Shown: positions 1 to 8,840, numbered from the stretch's first letter. The stretch is 64,000 bases of DNA from Acidobacteriota bacterium (GCA_021788095.1 JAJYLB010000015.1:18828-82827); one strand, 5' to 3'. Numbers and translations are program-made. Notes: generated by a model from the sequence alone, not told the origin.

Positions 1-2
1 GC

Positions 3-158
3 GGCGTCACCGTCAGCTTTGAATATCCGTACCGATTGAATATTCCCTTCCTGGGGGCGAGCCTGGGAACCATTCCCATCAGTACCAGCGTACAGATGCG
101 TATCGAGAATCAGCCGATGGGCGCCGGAGCCACCTGCGGAGGGGTGGCGGCGCCGTAG
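3..158 (+). CDS. TadE-like pilus/secretion protein, C-terminal fragment
   Basis: The window opens inside a reading frame that begins before base 1 and ends at a TAG at 156-158. About 51 residues are visible, containing beta-rich text such as VTVSFEYPYRLNIPF and then SVQMRIENQPMG. A Val-Thr-Val then Tyr-Pro segment followed by a short polar end is typical of the C-terminus of TadE-like minor pilins. The next gene starts 24 bases later on the same strand and is a clear TadE-like protein, so this is read as an upstream paralogue in the same operon. Only the tail is visible, so the assignment rests mainly on context. Confidence 0.55.
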   Translation, partial: GVTVSFEYPYRLNIPFLGASLGTIPISTSVQMRIENQPMGAGATCGGVAAP

Positions 159-182
159 CCACACGGATAGGGGGAGGATGGC

Positions 183-761
183 ATGAGAAACCCGCGGAGG
201 ATGACGGCGGGGCAAGGGCGAGAGCGTGGCAGCCAGCTGCTTGAATTCGCTATAGCGGCGCCGATGCTTCTGCTACTGGTGATCGGTGTTTGGGACTACG
301 GGGCGGCGTTCGCTCTGAAGCAGAAGCTGACCAATGCGGCGCGCGAGGGCGCTCGAATCGTTTCGGAAACGCCTTCCAGTACTGCCGATGTCGGCGGCAC
401 CCCGTGCACGCCGGCGCCCTGCAACATCCAAGCGGGGATGCGAGCGGTGGTGCAGTATGTAGATCATGCGGGTCTCAATGCTTCGTGCCTGCTTTCGGCC
501 GCGCCCACCTCGGCGGCGCCATCGAACGGTTGGATCTATTCCTGCAACAAAATCACACTGGAAATCGATCGGGGAATCGTGAGCGGGTCATTCGTGGAGC
601 CGTATATCGCCGTGCCGCAACCCGGGATCGGAACGGTGAACGTAGGAATGACGGTGGTCACGCTCATCTATCCGGTAACGTGGACGGCTGGACAACTGGT
701 TCCCCCACCGCTGCCTCCGCAGATCACCAGCCAAGTGAAGATGCAGAACATCTACCCTTGA
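183..761 (+). CDS. TadE-like pilus assembly protein
   Basis: A 192-residue protein with the TadE plan: a short basic N-terminus, then the motif SQLLEFAIAAPMLLLLVIGV (residues about 17-36) forming one membrane helix with the conserved Glu, then the conserved NAAREGARI stretch. The rest is an exported beta-rich domain. TadE/TadF-type minor pilins belong to tight-adherence (Flp) pilus or related type II/IV secretion machines and sit in the inner membrane or periplasm. The start has a purine-rich GGGGGAGG five bases upstream of ATG. It lies between another TadE-like end and a TadG-like gene with short gaps, so it is probably co-transcribed. Which machine it serves is unknown because no TadA/B/C genes lie in the window. 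Confidence 0.82.
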   Translation: MRNPRRMTAGQGRERGSQLLEFAIAAPMLLLLVIGVWDYGAAFALKQKLTNAAREGARIVSETPSSTADVGGTPCTPAPCNIQAGMRAVVQYVDHAGLNASCLLSAAPTSAAPSNGWIYSCNKITLEIDRGIVSGSFVEPYIAVPQPGIGTVNVGMTVVTLIYPVTWTAGQLVPPPLPPQITSQVKMQNIYP

Positions 762-784
762 AGCGGGGGGAGGAGGGGGACGAA

Positions 785-2155
785 ATGCGAGCACTGACGG
801 TGGACTCGGCGAGGGGAAGCGAGCGGGGCGTGACGCTGTTGTTTGTTTGCATCGCGCTGGTGGCCCTGCTGGGCGTCCTGGCTCTCGCCATCGACCTGAG
901 CATGCTGTACGTGGGCCGCAGCGAAGCGCAACGCGCCGCGGACGCCGCAGCGCTGGCGGGGGCCACGGCATTCGCCCAGTCGCGGTGCACAGCGCCGGGC
1001 GGCGACTGCTCGGGCGACACCGTCGCTCAGACGGCGGCTTATACCCAGGCAAAGAGCGTGGGTGATGCGAACTACGTGTTAAGAGAGCCGGTGGACATCA
1101 ACACCGCGAATTGTGGGACGGTAAACGCCACCGGCACGCTGACCTGCGGCGACGTAGCCTTCTACTTCCCGAGTGGGCATGCGAACGAGCCGCAGGTCAC
1201 CGTGACGGTTCGGCGCGGAGGCATTCCGCTGATTTTCGCCAAGATCTTCAACCAGGGGACGGCCACCGTCTTGGCCAAAGCCACGGCGGAAGCGACCCAG
1301 GCGTCGACGGTTGGGTGTCCCGTGCCGTTTCTGCTTGCCGACTGCAACACCGACCCCAAACCTTCTTCCCTGCAGCTGCAGTACAACTCCAATAGCCCGT
1401 TGACTAAGTGCCCTAGCACCACGAAGAGCTATTTCTTCGACCCGAACGATATCAGCCTGTACGACACCAATGCGGTCGGGCAGCCGTTGCTCCTCCACAC
1501 CGGAACAAGCAACGGGACAATCGTTCCCAGCCAGTGGTATCTCGCCGGCATTACGGGTACGGGATCGACTTCGGGGTCGCCGAGCGCCAGTCTACTCCGC
1601 TCCAATATCGCCTTCTGCTCCCAGAACGCCGTCACGTGCGGCAGCAACGGCGTCTCGATCCCAGCGATTCCGGGAGCGAAAGTCGGTCCGGTGAATCAGG
1701 GGGTCGACACCCTTATCGGCGCGAGTGGAGACGGGCTGAATCAGGGGCAGGACGTCCTAGTAAGTATTACCAGCGACGGAACACCCGTCATCGACTCCGG
1801 CACACCCGGAGGCGGCCAGATCTATCCCGCCACGGACAGCAAATCGGTGGTCACCCTCCCCGTCTACGCGAATGTTAACAACGCAAGCCCCAACACGACG
1901 CTACTGAGCTCGGGCAATCAGAACACAGTCTCCGTGGTAGGCTTCGCCCAGGTGTTCATCAATTACACGACGAAACCGGGCAGCATCAGCAGCCTGCCCG
2001 CTCCCTGCGATAATCCCAACCAGGTTGGACCCGGACCCTACAACGACGGCCCTGTCTGCGTGACCGTGCTGAATCTGTCCCCCTGCCCCGGCAACACCGT
2101 CAATGGCGTGAGTTCGCCGGTGCCCGTGCGTTTGGTGCAGAGCCCGACGAACTAG
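785..2155 (+). CDS. TadG-like pilus assembly protein
   Basis: A 456-residue protein. The ATG at 785 is chosen because a strong GGGGGGAGGAGGGGGA ribosome site precedes it and the following sequence begins a typical TadG N-terminus: RGVTLLFVCIALVALLGVLA as one membrane helix, then AIDLSMLYVGRSEAQRAADAAALAGA, the conserved Tad segment of this family (residues about 38-62). The open frame extends further upstream, but that part overlaps the tadE gene in another frame and is a shadow. The remaining 380 residues are Ser/Thr/Asn-rich and probably face the periplasm. TadG proteins act with TadE at the envelope in Flp pilus or related secretion. A von Willebrand domain cannot be confirmed by eye. Confidence 0.78.
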   Translation: MRALTVDSARGSERGVTLLFVCIALVALLGVLALAIDLSMLYVGRSEAQRAADAAALAGATAFAQSRCTAPGGDCSGDTVAQTAAYTQAKSVGDANYVLREPVDINTANCGTVNATGTLTCGDVAFYFPSGHANEPQVTVTVRRGGIPLIFAKIFNQGTATVLAKATAEATQASTVGCPVPFLLADCNTDPKPSSLQLQYNSNSPLTKCPSTTKSYFFDPNDISLYDTNAVGQPLLLHTGTSNGTIVPSQWYLAGITGTGSTSGSPSASLLRSNIAFCSQNAVTCGSNGVSIPAIPGAKVGPVNQGVDTLIGASGDGLNQGQDVLVSITSDGTPVIDSGTPGGGQIYPATDSKSVVTLPVYANVNNASPNTTLLSSGNQNTVSVVGFAQVFINYTTKPGSISSLPAPCDNPNQVGPGPYNDGPVCVTVLNLSPCPGNTVNGVSSPVPVRLVQSPTN

Positions 2156-2535
2156 GCCTGGGCGTCGACGCGACGCAGGCCGAGCCCCCCTGGCCTGCCC
2201 GGGGCCCGGGGAGTGCCTGGCGGCAGCGCAGGGCCAGGCAATTCTCCGGCCTCCCCACCGATTCCCACCCGTTCAGGGTATACTCCGGCGCATGTTTGGC
2301 GCCGATTCGAACCCGTCTCACCTCACCGGGGAGGGCGGCAAGTGCCGGACCAAAGTGCCAGGCTAAGGCCTGGCGCTACACGCCGGCCTGGGGGTCGCCC
2401 CTAGCGTGAGCGCATGGCCGGGAGCGGTTCCGGCGCGGTCTGCTCCGAGGCTCTCGCCGAATTCGAACAGAACCGCCCTATAATCTGGGCTTGCGCCGGC
2501 GGCCGGTACCGCGTGCCGGCGTCGAGCCGAACCGC
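2156..2535. other. Intergenic region with a palindrome and a promoter-like site
   Basis: No gene is supported here. It holds a REP-like palindrome at 2356-2380 (TGCCAGGCTAAGGCCTGGCG), related to copies near 61814 and 62033, a G/C-rich stretch around 2190-2230 with imperfect inverted repeats, and a perfect TATAAT at 2479-2484 that would start transcription near 2491. No convincing -35 box is seen at the usual distance. The TATAAT probably serves the glycosyltransferase gene downstream. Confidence 0.5.
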
Positions 2536-3627
2536 ATGCGGGATGCCATTGTCTATGGACGCGACTGGACCCGGGGAGCCGGTGCGCTGGGGCGGCTCGC
2601 GGTTGCTATAGCGCGCGCCGGGGGGAAGGTGCTGCACGGCTCCGCCGCAATTTCCGTGCTTGCAAGGCCGGACGGGCTGCTCCGCAAGATCGAGCCGAAC
2701 CTCTTCACCTTTCATCCCTGGGTCTACTCCCACCGCCTGAATCGGCTTCCCGGGATGCCCCGGTTCCAAGCCGAGGCGCTAGCGCGCCAGCTACTCGTAC
2801 AGGCGCGGGCGCTTGGGCTCGAGAACCCCTTTTTTGTCTACGAGTACCTGGGACGGTTACTCGTTCCGCTCGGCGAGGCGATGAGGCGGCAAGGCTGCCG
2901 TTTGGTCTTCGCTCCGATGAACTATACGGAGAGTCTCGGCGACTCCCACGTCGAGCAGTCAGATTTGACTTTGGTCTTTTCCCGTACCCTTTACTACAGG
3001 ATGCGTGCGCGCTGGGCTGAAAGGGTACGCTACGGCTTCCTCGGGATCGACCTCCTGCCGTTTCGTGGGCTCTGCCCTTCCCCTGAGAACCCGCCCGCAG
3101 CGCTTGCGGCAATCCCGCGTCCGCGCCTGGGCTACGCTGGTGCCTACGGTGATGAGTTCCTGAACACGCGCGTTCTGGGCGAACTCCTGCGCCGGCAGCC
3201 CTGGTGGAATTTCGCGTCCTTTGAGGCGCCACGCGTATCCGCTGCGGCGTCCAAGCGCGCCGTGCCGCTTCCGAACGCACACTTGCTTCCTTGGCAGGAT
3301 CCGAAAGGGTTTGCGCGCTGCGTCGCCAGCTTCGATGTAGGCTTCATGCCCTACGACTGCTCGAGCGTCGTCCTGCTCAATAATCCTCCTTTGAAACTTT
3401 GGGATTACTTCGCCTTGGGACTGCCCGTCGTCGCCACTCCCCTCATCCATCTTTGGCCCTATGACGGCTTGGTCCGTTTCGGTGAGACCGCCAAAGAGCT
3501 GGAACGGGCGGTGGAAGAGGCGCTGGCCGAGCCGCTCGACAGCCCCCTGCGCCAACAGCGCAGAGCAGAAGCGGAAAAGCACTCGATCGAGGCGATGGGC
3601 CGGCTGCTGGAGCAGATACTCGGGTAG
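2536..3627 (+). CDS. Glycosyltransferase, GT4-like
   Basis: A 363-residue protein read from ATG 2536. A TTG at 2491 is in frame, but the TATAAT at 2479-2484 would start the transcript at about 2491, so the internal ATG is preferred. The C-terminal half carries the nucleotide-sugar binding signature of GT-B enzymes, PPLKLWDYFALGLPVVATP, with the preceding DVGFMPYD strand. The N-terminal half (ARPDGLLRKIEPNLFTFHPW) looks like an acceptor-binding domain. Such enzymes transfer a sugar from a nucleotide sugar to a polysaccharide or lipid at the cytoplasmic face. Donor and acceptor cannot be told. It stands alone between the Tad module and the lasso cluster on the other strand. Confidence 0.75.
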   Translation: MRDAIVYGRDWTRGAGALGRLAVAIARAGGKVLHGSAAISVLARPDGLLRKIEPNLFTFHPWVYSHRLNRLPGMPRFQAEALARQLLVQARALGLENPFFVYEYLGRLLVPLGEAMRRQGCRLVFAPMNYTESLGDSHVEQSDLTLVFSRTLYYRMRARWAERVRYGFLGIDLLPFRGLCPSPENPPAALAAIPRPRLGYAGAYGDEFLNTRVLGELLRRQPWWNFASFEAPRVSAAASKRAVPLPNAHLLPWQDPKGFARCVASFDVGFMPYDCSSVVLLNNPPLKLWDYFALGLPVVATPLIHLWPYDGLVRFGETAKELERAVEEALAEPLDSPLRQQRRAEAEKHSIEAMGRLLEQILG

Positions 3628-3807
3628 AATGGCGGAAACGCCCGTCCCCAAACCATAAGTACGGCCTCCCGCTTTCCTCTTCGCGTCTCAGGCACCTACA
3701 GGCGCATCGCGCGGGACCGCACGGGCTTCGAAGAGGCGGGAAATGCCGGCGGGGTTCACACCTAGCAGATTCCGGGGATGTCGGCGGAGGTTTGGCGCCA
3801 CCAAGCC

Positions 3808-4263
3808 TTACCGGCGCGACACTGCGTCTTTATCCGCGCGGGCCGACCCAGGCGAAGGTGACAAACCCTTCTGCATTCTGGCGCTCGGCTTTGCGCCCGC
3901 AGCGGTTCTGGCACCAGCGGCTGCTCCTTGGCAGTAGCCACCCAACAGCGGCTGATAGCCCATCGTCAATGCATCCCCCTGCTTCACGTAAATCCCGGTC
4001 CCATGGCCGTAGAACCGGTTACCGAAGCAGGAATAGGTGCCGGAACTCTTGTCGGCCCAAACCGTGACGTCGTCGTTGATTTTCTGTTGCGTCGCCGGGC
4101 CGAACGCGTTTCTCACCCGATTCCGTAAACTCGGAACCAGGGCGACTACTAGAAGCACCGCGAGGACCAACAAGAGGGACGCGTCCCATCCTTTGCGTTT
4201 CGGCTTGCGGGGCGTCTCCGGGCTCGCGAAATCGGAACCGTAAGATGTGTCTCGCCTCGACAT
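3808..4263 (-). CDS. Hypothetical membrane-anchored protein
   Basis: A 151-residue protein, read from the ATG whose complement is at 4261-4263 because GGAGG lies seven bases upstream of it; longer in-frame starts lack this. The N-terminus is charged and polar (MSRRDTSYGSD to KPKRKGWD), followed by one membrane helix DASLLLVLAVLLVVALVPSL at about 28-47. The exposed part has VTVWADKSSGTYSCFGNRFYG, with two Cys residues in all, and an Ala/Gly/Lys-rich tail. I do not recognise the family. It lies 315 bases downstream of the lasso-peptide nucleotidyltransferase on the same strand, so it may or may not belong to that operon. Confidence 0.6.
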   Translation of the reverse strand: MSRRDTSYGSDFASPETPRKPKRKGWDASLLLVLAVLLVVALVPSLRNRVRNAFGPATQQKINDDVTVWADKSSGTYSCFGNRFYGHGTGIYVKQGDALTMGYQPLLGGYCQGAAAGARTAAGAKPSARMQKGLSPSPGSARADKDAVSRR

Positions 4264-4578
4264 ACTATTGCCTCCGAACTCCCTTCTGTGCGTGGGTCCG
4301 CGCCGTCGGCACGACGCTATCTCCGCTCCCTCGGGGGTGGTTGCGTAAAGTATGGGAGAGCTTCTTCCCGCCCGCAAGTATCAACAGGGTAAACGTAGAT
4401 TCTTTGGGTAATTATCCGTAGGCCTCAGGAATACGATAGGGCTCCTAAAACGACTAGTACGGTAAGGCTCCTACGGCGGGGCTTTGACGCCGGAAGAGTG
4501 TCCGGCCGGTGCCGGGAGGGGGGTGGTGCATTGCGCGGGCGGGGCGGGCTACCACTGACCCCGCGTGGTGAGATGGAG
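4264..4578. other. Intergenic gap at the lasso operon 3' side
   Basis: This 315-base gap separates the nucleotidyltransferase from the small membrane protein, both on the minus strand. No open frame with a ribosome site, no clear hairpin-plus-T terminator and no recognised repeat was found. A relatively AT-rich patch around 4380-4450 could hold a promoter for the downstream minus-strand gene, but no convincing -35/-10 pair was found. Confidence 0.4.
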
Positions 4579-5730
4579 TCACTTTTTGAGTAGGCGGAAC
4601 GGGCGCAGGAGGGCGTAGGCGAAGTTGAGCCCGGCCGGCAGGCGAAGGGCGTTCCAATCGTCGGCGGCGGGCGTAGTCGCCAAGCGCGCTGCGTAGCGGA
4701 TGCCCGGCAGAAGCCCCGGCACCATGCCCATGCGATACCGAGCTTGGTGCAGGCGTGAGAGCGGCTGCGGAACGAAGAGTCGCCCAGCCAACCAATCCGC
4801 CTGGGAAACCGCCCGAGCGTCGGCCCGGGCGGCGGCGAGGACTCCGCCGGGAATCGCGGCATCGAGTAGCGTGCTCGCGAGAAGCAACGCCACGTTGACC
4901 ATCCGCCGGCAGCGCACGTGGTCTGCCCGTTCGAGCGCCGCCGGCCAATCACAGCCAGGATCCCGCGCCAACCAGGCAACGTCACAAACCCAGAGCAGCT
5001 TGGACCAGTAATCCTTCGCCCCGTGCACCGCGAGGAGGATCAGCGTATCCTCGCGGCAAAACGTCGCCACGGGCTGCCCGGCTACTTCTACTGGCTTGAG
5101 CCTGGACAGGAAGGGACCGAGATTTGGGAGGGCGGGGAAGTGGCGAAGCGTTCGCTCCGTGTGCAATTCCAGCCGAGCATCGTTTTCCGCGGAGAGAAAC
5201 GCGTATTCGCCGGGAATGAGGGCTGAGGAAACAGCCAGCGCGGGAGATTCCGGTCGGTATCCCAAGCCCTCGATCAGTTTCCACGCCGCCACCAACTCCG
5301 CGTGCGGAAGAATGAAATCGAGATCGGCAAACTCGCGCAAAGCCAGATTCCCATAAGCCATTTCGCCCAGTACGGGGCCCTTGTACGGGACCAGGGAGAT
5401 CCCCGCGCCGGCGCAGGCACCGTTGATTTCGAGCAGCTTCGCGGCGAGTTGCATATTGCGCGCCGCTGCCGCCACTGCCGCGGCGCGAAGGGCTGCCAGG
5501 GAATCTGCCGGCACCGCGGCATCGGCGAGCGCCGGGAGTTGGGCGTAGCAGAGCGGGGCAACGCCGTGGACTCGAGCGGTTTCGATCACCAGCGGCCAAG
5601 CGAGGGTCTCTTGGAGAAGAATTCGGATTTCAGCGCGTCGTGCAGCCGAGAAAGGCCCGCCGGCAGAGGCCGCGACGAGACCATATTCGGGCCGAAGCGG
5701 GCATCTGCGAGAGGAAGCGTTACCGGTCAT
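4579..5730 (-). CDS. Nucleotidyltransferase family protein of the lasso cluster (NTP_transf_5-like)
   Basis: A 383-residue protein matching the plan of the large uncharacterised nucleotidyltransferase family often found beside PqqD-like and lasso-peptide genes. The core is VPYKGPVLGEMAYGNLALRE followed by FADLDFILP, a Gly-rich loop then an Asp-x-Asp strand, which is the metal-binding pattern of this fold. A downstream DTLILLAVHGAKDYWSKLLW-type helix is also characteristic. It starts 55 bases after the kinase gene. Nucleotidyltransferases are recurrent accessory genes of lasso clusters that also carry an HPr-like kinase; a tailoring role on the peptide is inferred, and its substrate is not known. 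Confidence 0.72.
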   Translation of the reverse strand: MTGNASSRRCPLRPEYGLVAASAGGPFSAARRAEIRILLQETLAWPLVIETARVHGVAPLCYAQLPALADAAVPADSLAALRAAAVAAAARNMQLAAKLLEINGACAGAGISLVPYKGPVLGEMAYGNLALREFADLDFILPHAELVAAWKLIEGLGYRPESPALAVSSALIPGEYAFLSAENDARLELHTERTLRHFPALPNLGPFLSRLKPVEVAGQPVATFCREDTLILLAVHGAKDYWSKLLWVCDVAWLARDPGCDWPAALERADHVRCRRMVNVALLLASTLLDAAIPGGVLAAARADARAVSQADWLAGRLFVPQPLSRLHQARYRMGMVPGLLPGIRYAARLATTPAADDWNALRLPAGLNFAYALLRPFRLLKK

Positions 5731-5785
5731 TCCATCCTTCGCCCTTGACGAGAAACCGCGAGGGGTTGATAAGGTCTGCTTGCCT

Positions 5786-6814
5786 CTACCCGACGAGAGA
5801 CGCGGCCTCGCCCCTGCGGAGGTCCTCCACGATGAGCGCGCACATGGCGCCCATCCGGCCGGGATCGGTCGACGGCACCAACTCCTGGATGCGAACCGTG
5901 CGGGCGATCTGGCCCAAAATCGGGAACTCGCGCGCCGTCTGTTCCATGTCGAGCGCCAAAGTCATGAAGCCGTTGTACATCAGCCGCACGAGGCGATCGG
6001 CGCCGCGAACGGGTTCGAGCCGCGGCGCTAGGCTATCCGAGGTGCGCGGAGCGAGCAGATAGATCGCTTCGAGCGGCACGGGCTCGGTTTGAAACCTGCC
6101 GGGCGCGCCGTCTAGCCGCACGAGCCGCTTCTCCTCCGTCGGAAGAAAGAGGGGGAGGCTGTCCGCGGCGCCTGGCCCATAGAGGAACCCGAGCGAGTCC
6201 GGCAGCAGGCACACTCGCGGCACGCCGGGGACCACCACGATCTGGCCGTCCGGCTCGCCCGACTCGGGCTCGCGCCGGATGGCGGAAACGTCGTCGGAAA
6301 GCAGGGGGAAGCCGCGCTGGGCGAAGGCCGCGGCCGTGCTGGATTTTCCCATGCCTGGATCCCCGGCGAAGAGCACCGCGCGACCATCCACGGCCACGGC
6401 GCTGGCATGCAGGCACACGTGCCCGCGCAGGTGCAGCGCGAAGGTGAGCATCTTGCTCAGGAAGAACGCGGTGATGACGTCAAGGCCAAGCGTGCCGGGC
6501 CACTCGATCCAGACGTTTCGGCCCTCGGCGTCCACCGCCCAGGAGAAACCTTCGATGTAGCGGAAGTAGTAAATTCCCGTTCGCCCGCAGCGCCACATCC
6601 GCGACCAAGGCTCGCCGGCCGCATCCCGCAGCGGGCTTTCGTAGGAGGGTCCGAGCTTCTGCAGTTCCTCGGCGTTGAGCTTCGGTGGAAGGAACCCGCC
6701 GTGTAGCCAAAGGTCCGGCTCGGCCTCCTGCGATGCCGCGCTCAGGCCGGCCAGCGGGAAATTCGAGCCGACGACCAGACCCTGCAATTGGTAGGCGCGC
6801 AAGAAACGCTCCAC
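5786..6814 (-). CDS. HPr kinase-like lasso-peptide kinase
   Basis: A 342-residue protein from a GTG start fifteen bases after the precursor stop. It has the HPr(Ser) kinase core: CLHASAVAVDG, the Walker A loop GDPGMGKSS (residues 151-159), then GFPLLSDDVSAI with the acidic metal site. The N-terminal 120 residues are variable. HPrK-like proteins next to lasso genes are known from the paeninodin family to phosphorylate the precursor at a C-terminal serine. Here the precursor ends in Ala-Lys-His, so the target, if it is the precursor, must be an internal Ser or Thr, or the enzyme acts otherwise. True HPr kinase is unlikely because no PTS genes are near. The GTG start has only a weak ribosome site. 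Confidence 0.8.
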   Translation of the reverse strand: MERFLRAYQLQGLVVGSNFPLAGLSAASQEAEPDLWLHGGFLPPKLNAEELQKLGPSYESPLRDAAGEPWSRMWRCGRTGIYYFRYIEGFSWAVDAEGRNVWIEWPGTLGLDVITAFFLSKMLTFALHLRGHVCLHASAVAVDGRAVLFAGDPGMGKSSTAAAFAQRGFPLLSDDVSAIRREPESGEPDGQIVVVPGVPRVCLLPDSLGFLYGPGAADSLPLFLPTEEKRLVRLDGAPGRFQTEPVPLEAIYLLAPRTSDSLAPRLEPVRGADRLVRLMYNGFMTLALDMEQTAREFPILGQIARTVRIQELVPSTDPGRMGAMCALIVEDLRRGEAASLVG

Positions 6815-6829
6815 GCCCGTGAGGCGCCT

Positions 6830-6985
6830 CTAATGCTTGGCGCCCGTGACGTGGCAGCCCAGGCCGCTCGGGCAGCTCTCCGCGTTGTCCTGCGCAGCGC
6901 CGCTCGACGTCAGCGTCAGCTCGCGCAGAGTTCCGTAGACGCGAAGCTCGGGAGGTGAATAAGGCACTTTAAGGGGTTTGGACAC
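6830..6985 (-). CDS. Lasso peptide precursor, 51 residues
   Basis: A short gene not obvious from length alone. It begins at a GTG at 6985-6983 with AAGGAGG six bases upstream, overlaps the 3' end of the cyclase gene by 17 bases, and ends at TAG 6832-6830. The leader carries the full lasso recognition pattern Tyr9-x2-Pro12-x-Leu14-x3-Gly18-x5-Thr24 (YSPPELRVYGTLRELT), bound by PqqD-like RRE proteins. After Thr26-Ser27 comes the proposed core: SGAAQDNAE (28-36), then SCPSGLGCHVTGAKH (37-51). Thr at -2 of the cut and Glu36 as the only acidic residue at ring position 7-9 support a Ser28-Glu36 nine-residue ring, or an eight-residue ring if Gly29 is first. Cys38 and Cys44 could form a disulfide. 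The in-frame GTG at 6967 is a poorer start. Confidence 0.82.
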   Translation of the reverse strand: MSKPLKVPYSPPELRVYGTLRELTLTSSGAAQDNAESCPSGLGCHVTGAKH

Positions 6986-8840
6986 GACACTCCTCCTTCC
7001 GAAAGTTATACGCGAATTGGGATTCCCATTTCAACCAATAATTCAGGTGAAAAGGCAGAAGAAGTACGGGCAGCTCCCCCGGAGCTGGGTTCTTCACCTG
7101 CTCGACGGCCCTGGCGACGTTCACGAACCGGCCCAGCTCCTCGGCCGGCTCGAACCCATCCAGCCATCCTGTGGGCGTGCTCTCGTAAAGTGCCCAGAGA
7201 AAATCGCGCTCGAGCGGACGTTTCCTCGCCAGGCGGATCTCGTCAGGAAGAAAGCCACGCATCGCGCGCCGCAACAGTTCCTTGTCAGAGCACCAGGGCA
7301 TCGCCGGCAAGCTCAGAGCGTAACGCATGAGCCGCAAGTCAAACAAGGGATGCCGCGGCTCGACCGTGACGCCGGAGCCGTTCGGGTCGTAGCCCTCGAA
7401 CAGGGAGACCCATTGAAACCGGGAAAGCAGGTCGTAGGCCTCGGGCCGCACGGCTCCATTCGGTATCTCCTCGTTACCCCTGACTTCGTGTCGCTCGTAC
7501 GTCTCCCTTAGATTGAGCCGGCGCTCGAGATCCGGATTCAGCCAATCGGGGAAGGGCCACGGCGGCGGGCTGTCGCGGAGGCGAGCTTTGACGTGTTCGA
7601 GAATCCGAAGCCGCCGCATGCGCCCCTCGCAAAGCAGGTGCCCGGCGACTTCCTTGGCGAGCAGCAGCCACTGTCCTTCCCGGATTCGCGCGCGACACTG
7701 GCGCAACCGGAAGCTGGAAAAGATCGGGTCTCCGCCTTGCCCGGTCAGAAAGACCCGGGCTGGGAGCGGCTGGCCCAACTCATCGGCGATCGTCCAACCC
7801 AGCATCGGGCTTTGCTCGGGCTGCGGCCGGCGGAACGCGGGTTTATCGGCGAGTCCGAACAACTGATTGCGGTCGAGCGGGAATTCGCGCCAGGAAATCC
7901 CCAGGTAACGGGCAACGCAGCGGGCGAGCGCGCCCTCATCGTGGGGGAACAGGCGCTCGTAGCTTTTGGTGTGCGCGGAAATCTTGCAGCCACTCCTGTC
8001 ACCCACGCGCTTGGCCATCGCGGCCACCGAACTGGAGTCCATGCCCCCGCTCATCAGCACGGCAACGCAGTCCGTCCGCAAGCGATCGCCAACCGCCTGC
8101 TCGAAAAGCTCGAGGAACCGCTCGACGTAATCCCGGGAGTGGCGGAAAACGGTAGGCGAATCCTCCGGCAGCGTCCAATAGCGCCGCGTGCGCACTTCGC
8201 CCCGGGCCACGACGAGGACGTGGGCTGGCGGCAGACGCCAAATCGCCGCCCGCGCTGTCCGCGCCAAATCGGTATTTCGCCCCAACACCAGAAACTCGCC
8301 AATCGCCCGCTCGTAAAGATCGTCGGGAACGTCGGGATGAAGGCGCGGGACATCCATCGAGTTGCTGAAGAGGAACGCGCGGTCAACGTGCGCGTAGAAA
8401 AACGGCTTCACGCCGAAGTGGTCGCGGGCGCAGAAGAGCTTTCGTTCGCGCGCGTCCCAAATCGCAAAGACGAAATCGCCGAGCAGATGCTCGACGCACG
8501 CCTCGCCCCAGACGGCGTAGGCGTGGAGAATCAACTCGGCGTCGGGGAGCGCGAGGGAGGCGTCTCTGCCGCGAGCGGCCAATTCGCGAATCAGGTCTTC
8601 GCGGCCGTCGATGCGGGCGTCGGCCGCGATCCGGACCTGGCCGTCGATGCTCATCGGCTGGCGCTCGCCGCGCGACTCCTGCGAGGTCGCAAACAGCGTG
8701 TGCACCAGCCCAACGTTTCCTTCCGCCCAGGTTCCGTGCGCGTCGGGCCCGCGCTCGCCGAGGAATTTCTCGAACCGGGCGAGCAGGTCGCGATCGACGG
8801 GCGCGCCATCGAGATTCACGATGCCGGCAATGCCGCTCAT
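6969..8840 (-). CDS. Lasso peptide cyclase, asparagine synthetase-like (C protein)
   Basis: A 623-residue asparagine-synthetase homologue starting MSGIAGIVNLDG at 8840. In true class II glutaminase domains residue 2 is the catalytic Cys; here it is Ser, so ammonia production from glutamine should be absent, as in many lasso cyclases. The C-terminal synthetase domain keeps the ATP pyrophosphatase loop SGGMDSS (264-270). The family adenylates the side chain of an Asp or Glu in the core peptide and closes the macrolactam with the new N-terminus. The ATGA overlap with the B2 gene upstream and the 17-base overlap with the precursor downstream argue for translational coupling. The alternative, ordinary AsnB, is made unlikely by Ser2 and the neighbours. 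Confidence 0.87.
   Translation of the reverse strand: MSGIAGIVNLDGAPVDRDLLARFEKFLGERGPDAHGTWAEGNVGLVHTLFATSQESRGERQPMSIDGQVRIAADARIDGREDLIRELAARGRDASLALPDAELILHAYAVWGEACVEHLLGDFVFAIWDARERKLFCARDHFGVKPFFYAHVDRAFLFSNSMDVPRLHPDVPDDLYERAIGEFLVLGRNTDLARTARAAIWRLPPAHVLVVARGEVRTRRYWTLPEDSPTVFRHSRDYVERFLELFEQAVGDRLRTDCVAVLMSGGMDSSSVAAMAKRVGDRSGCKISAHTKSYERLFPHDEGALARCVARYLGISWREFPLDRNQLFGLADKPAFRRPQPEQSPMLGWTIADELGQPLPARVFLTGQGGDPIFSSFRLRQCRARIREGQWLLLAKEVAGHLLCEGRMRRLRILEHVKARLRDSPPPWPFPDWLNPDLERRLNLRETYERHEVRGNEEIPNGAVRPEAYDLLSRFQWVSLFEGYDPNGSGVTVEPRHPLFDLRLMRYALSLPAMPWCSDKELLRRAMRGFLPDEIRLARKRPLERDFLWALYESTPTGWLDGFEPAEELGRFVNVARAVEQVKNPAPGELPVLLLPFHLNYWLKWESQFAYNFRKEECRVQTP

Noticed and set aside
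2280..2345. tRNA-like TTCGAA(C) text in the gap after the first Tad module
   Set aside because: No cloverleaf with an acceptor stem and anticodon arm could be formed.
6830..6967. GTG 6967 as the lasso precursor start
   Set aside because: It lacks a well-spaced ribosome site, while GTG 6985 has AAGGAGG six bases upstream in the same frame.
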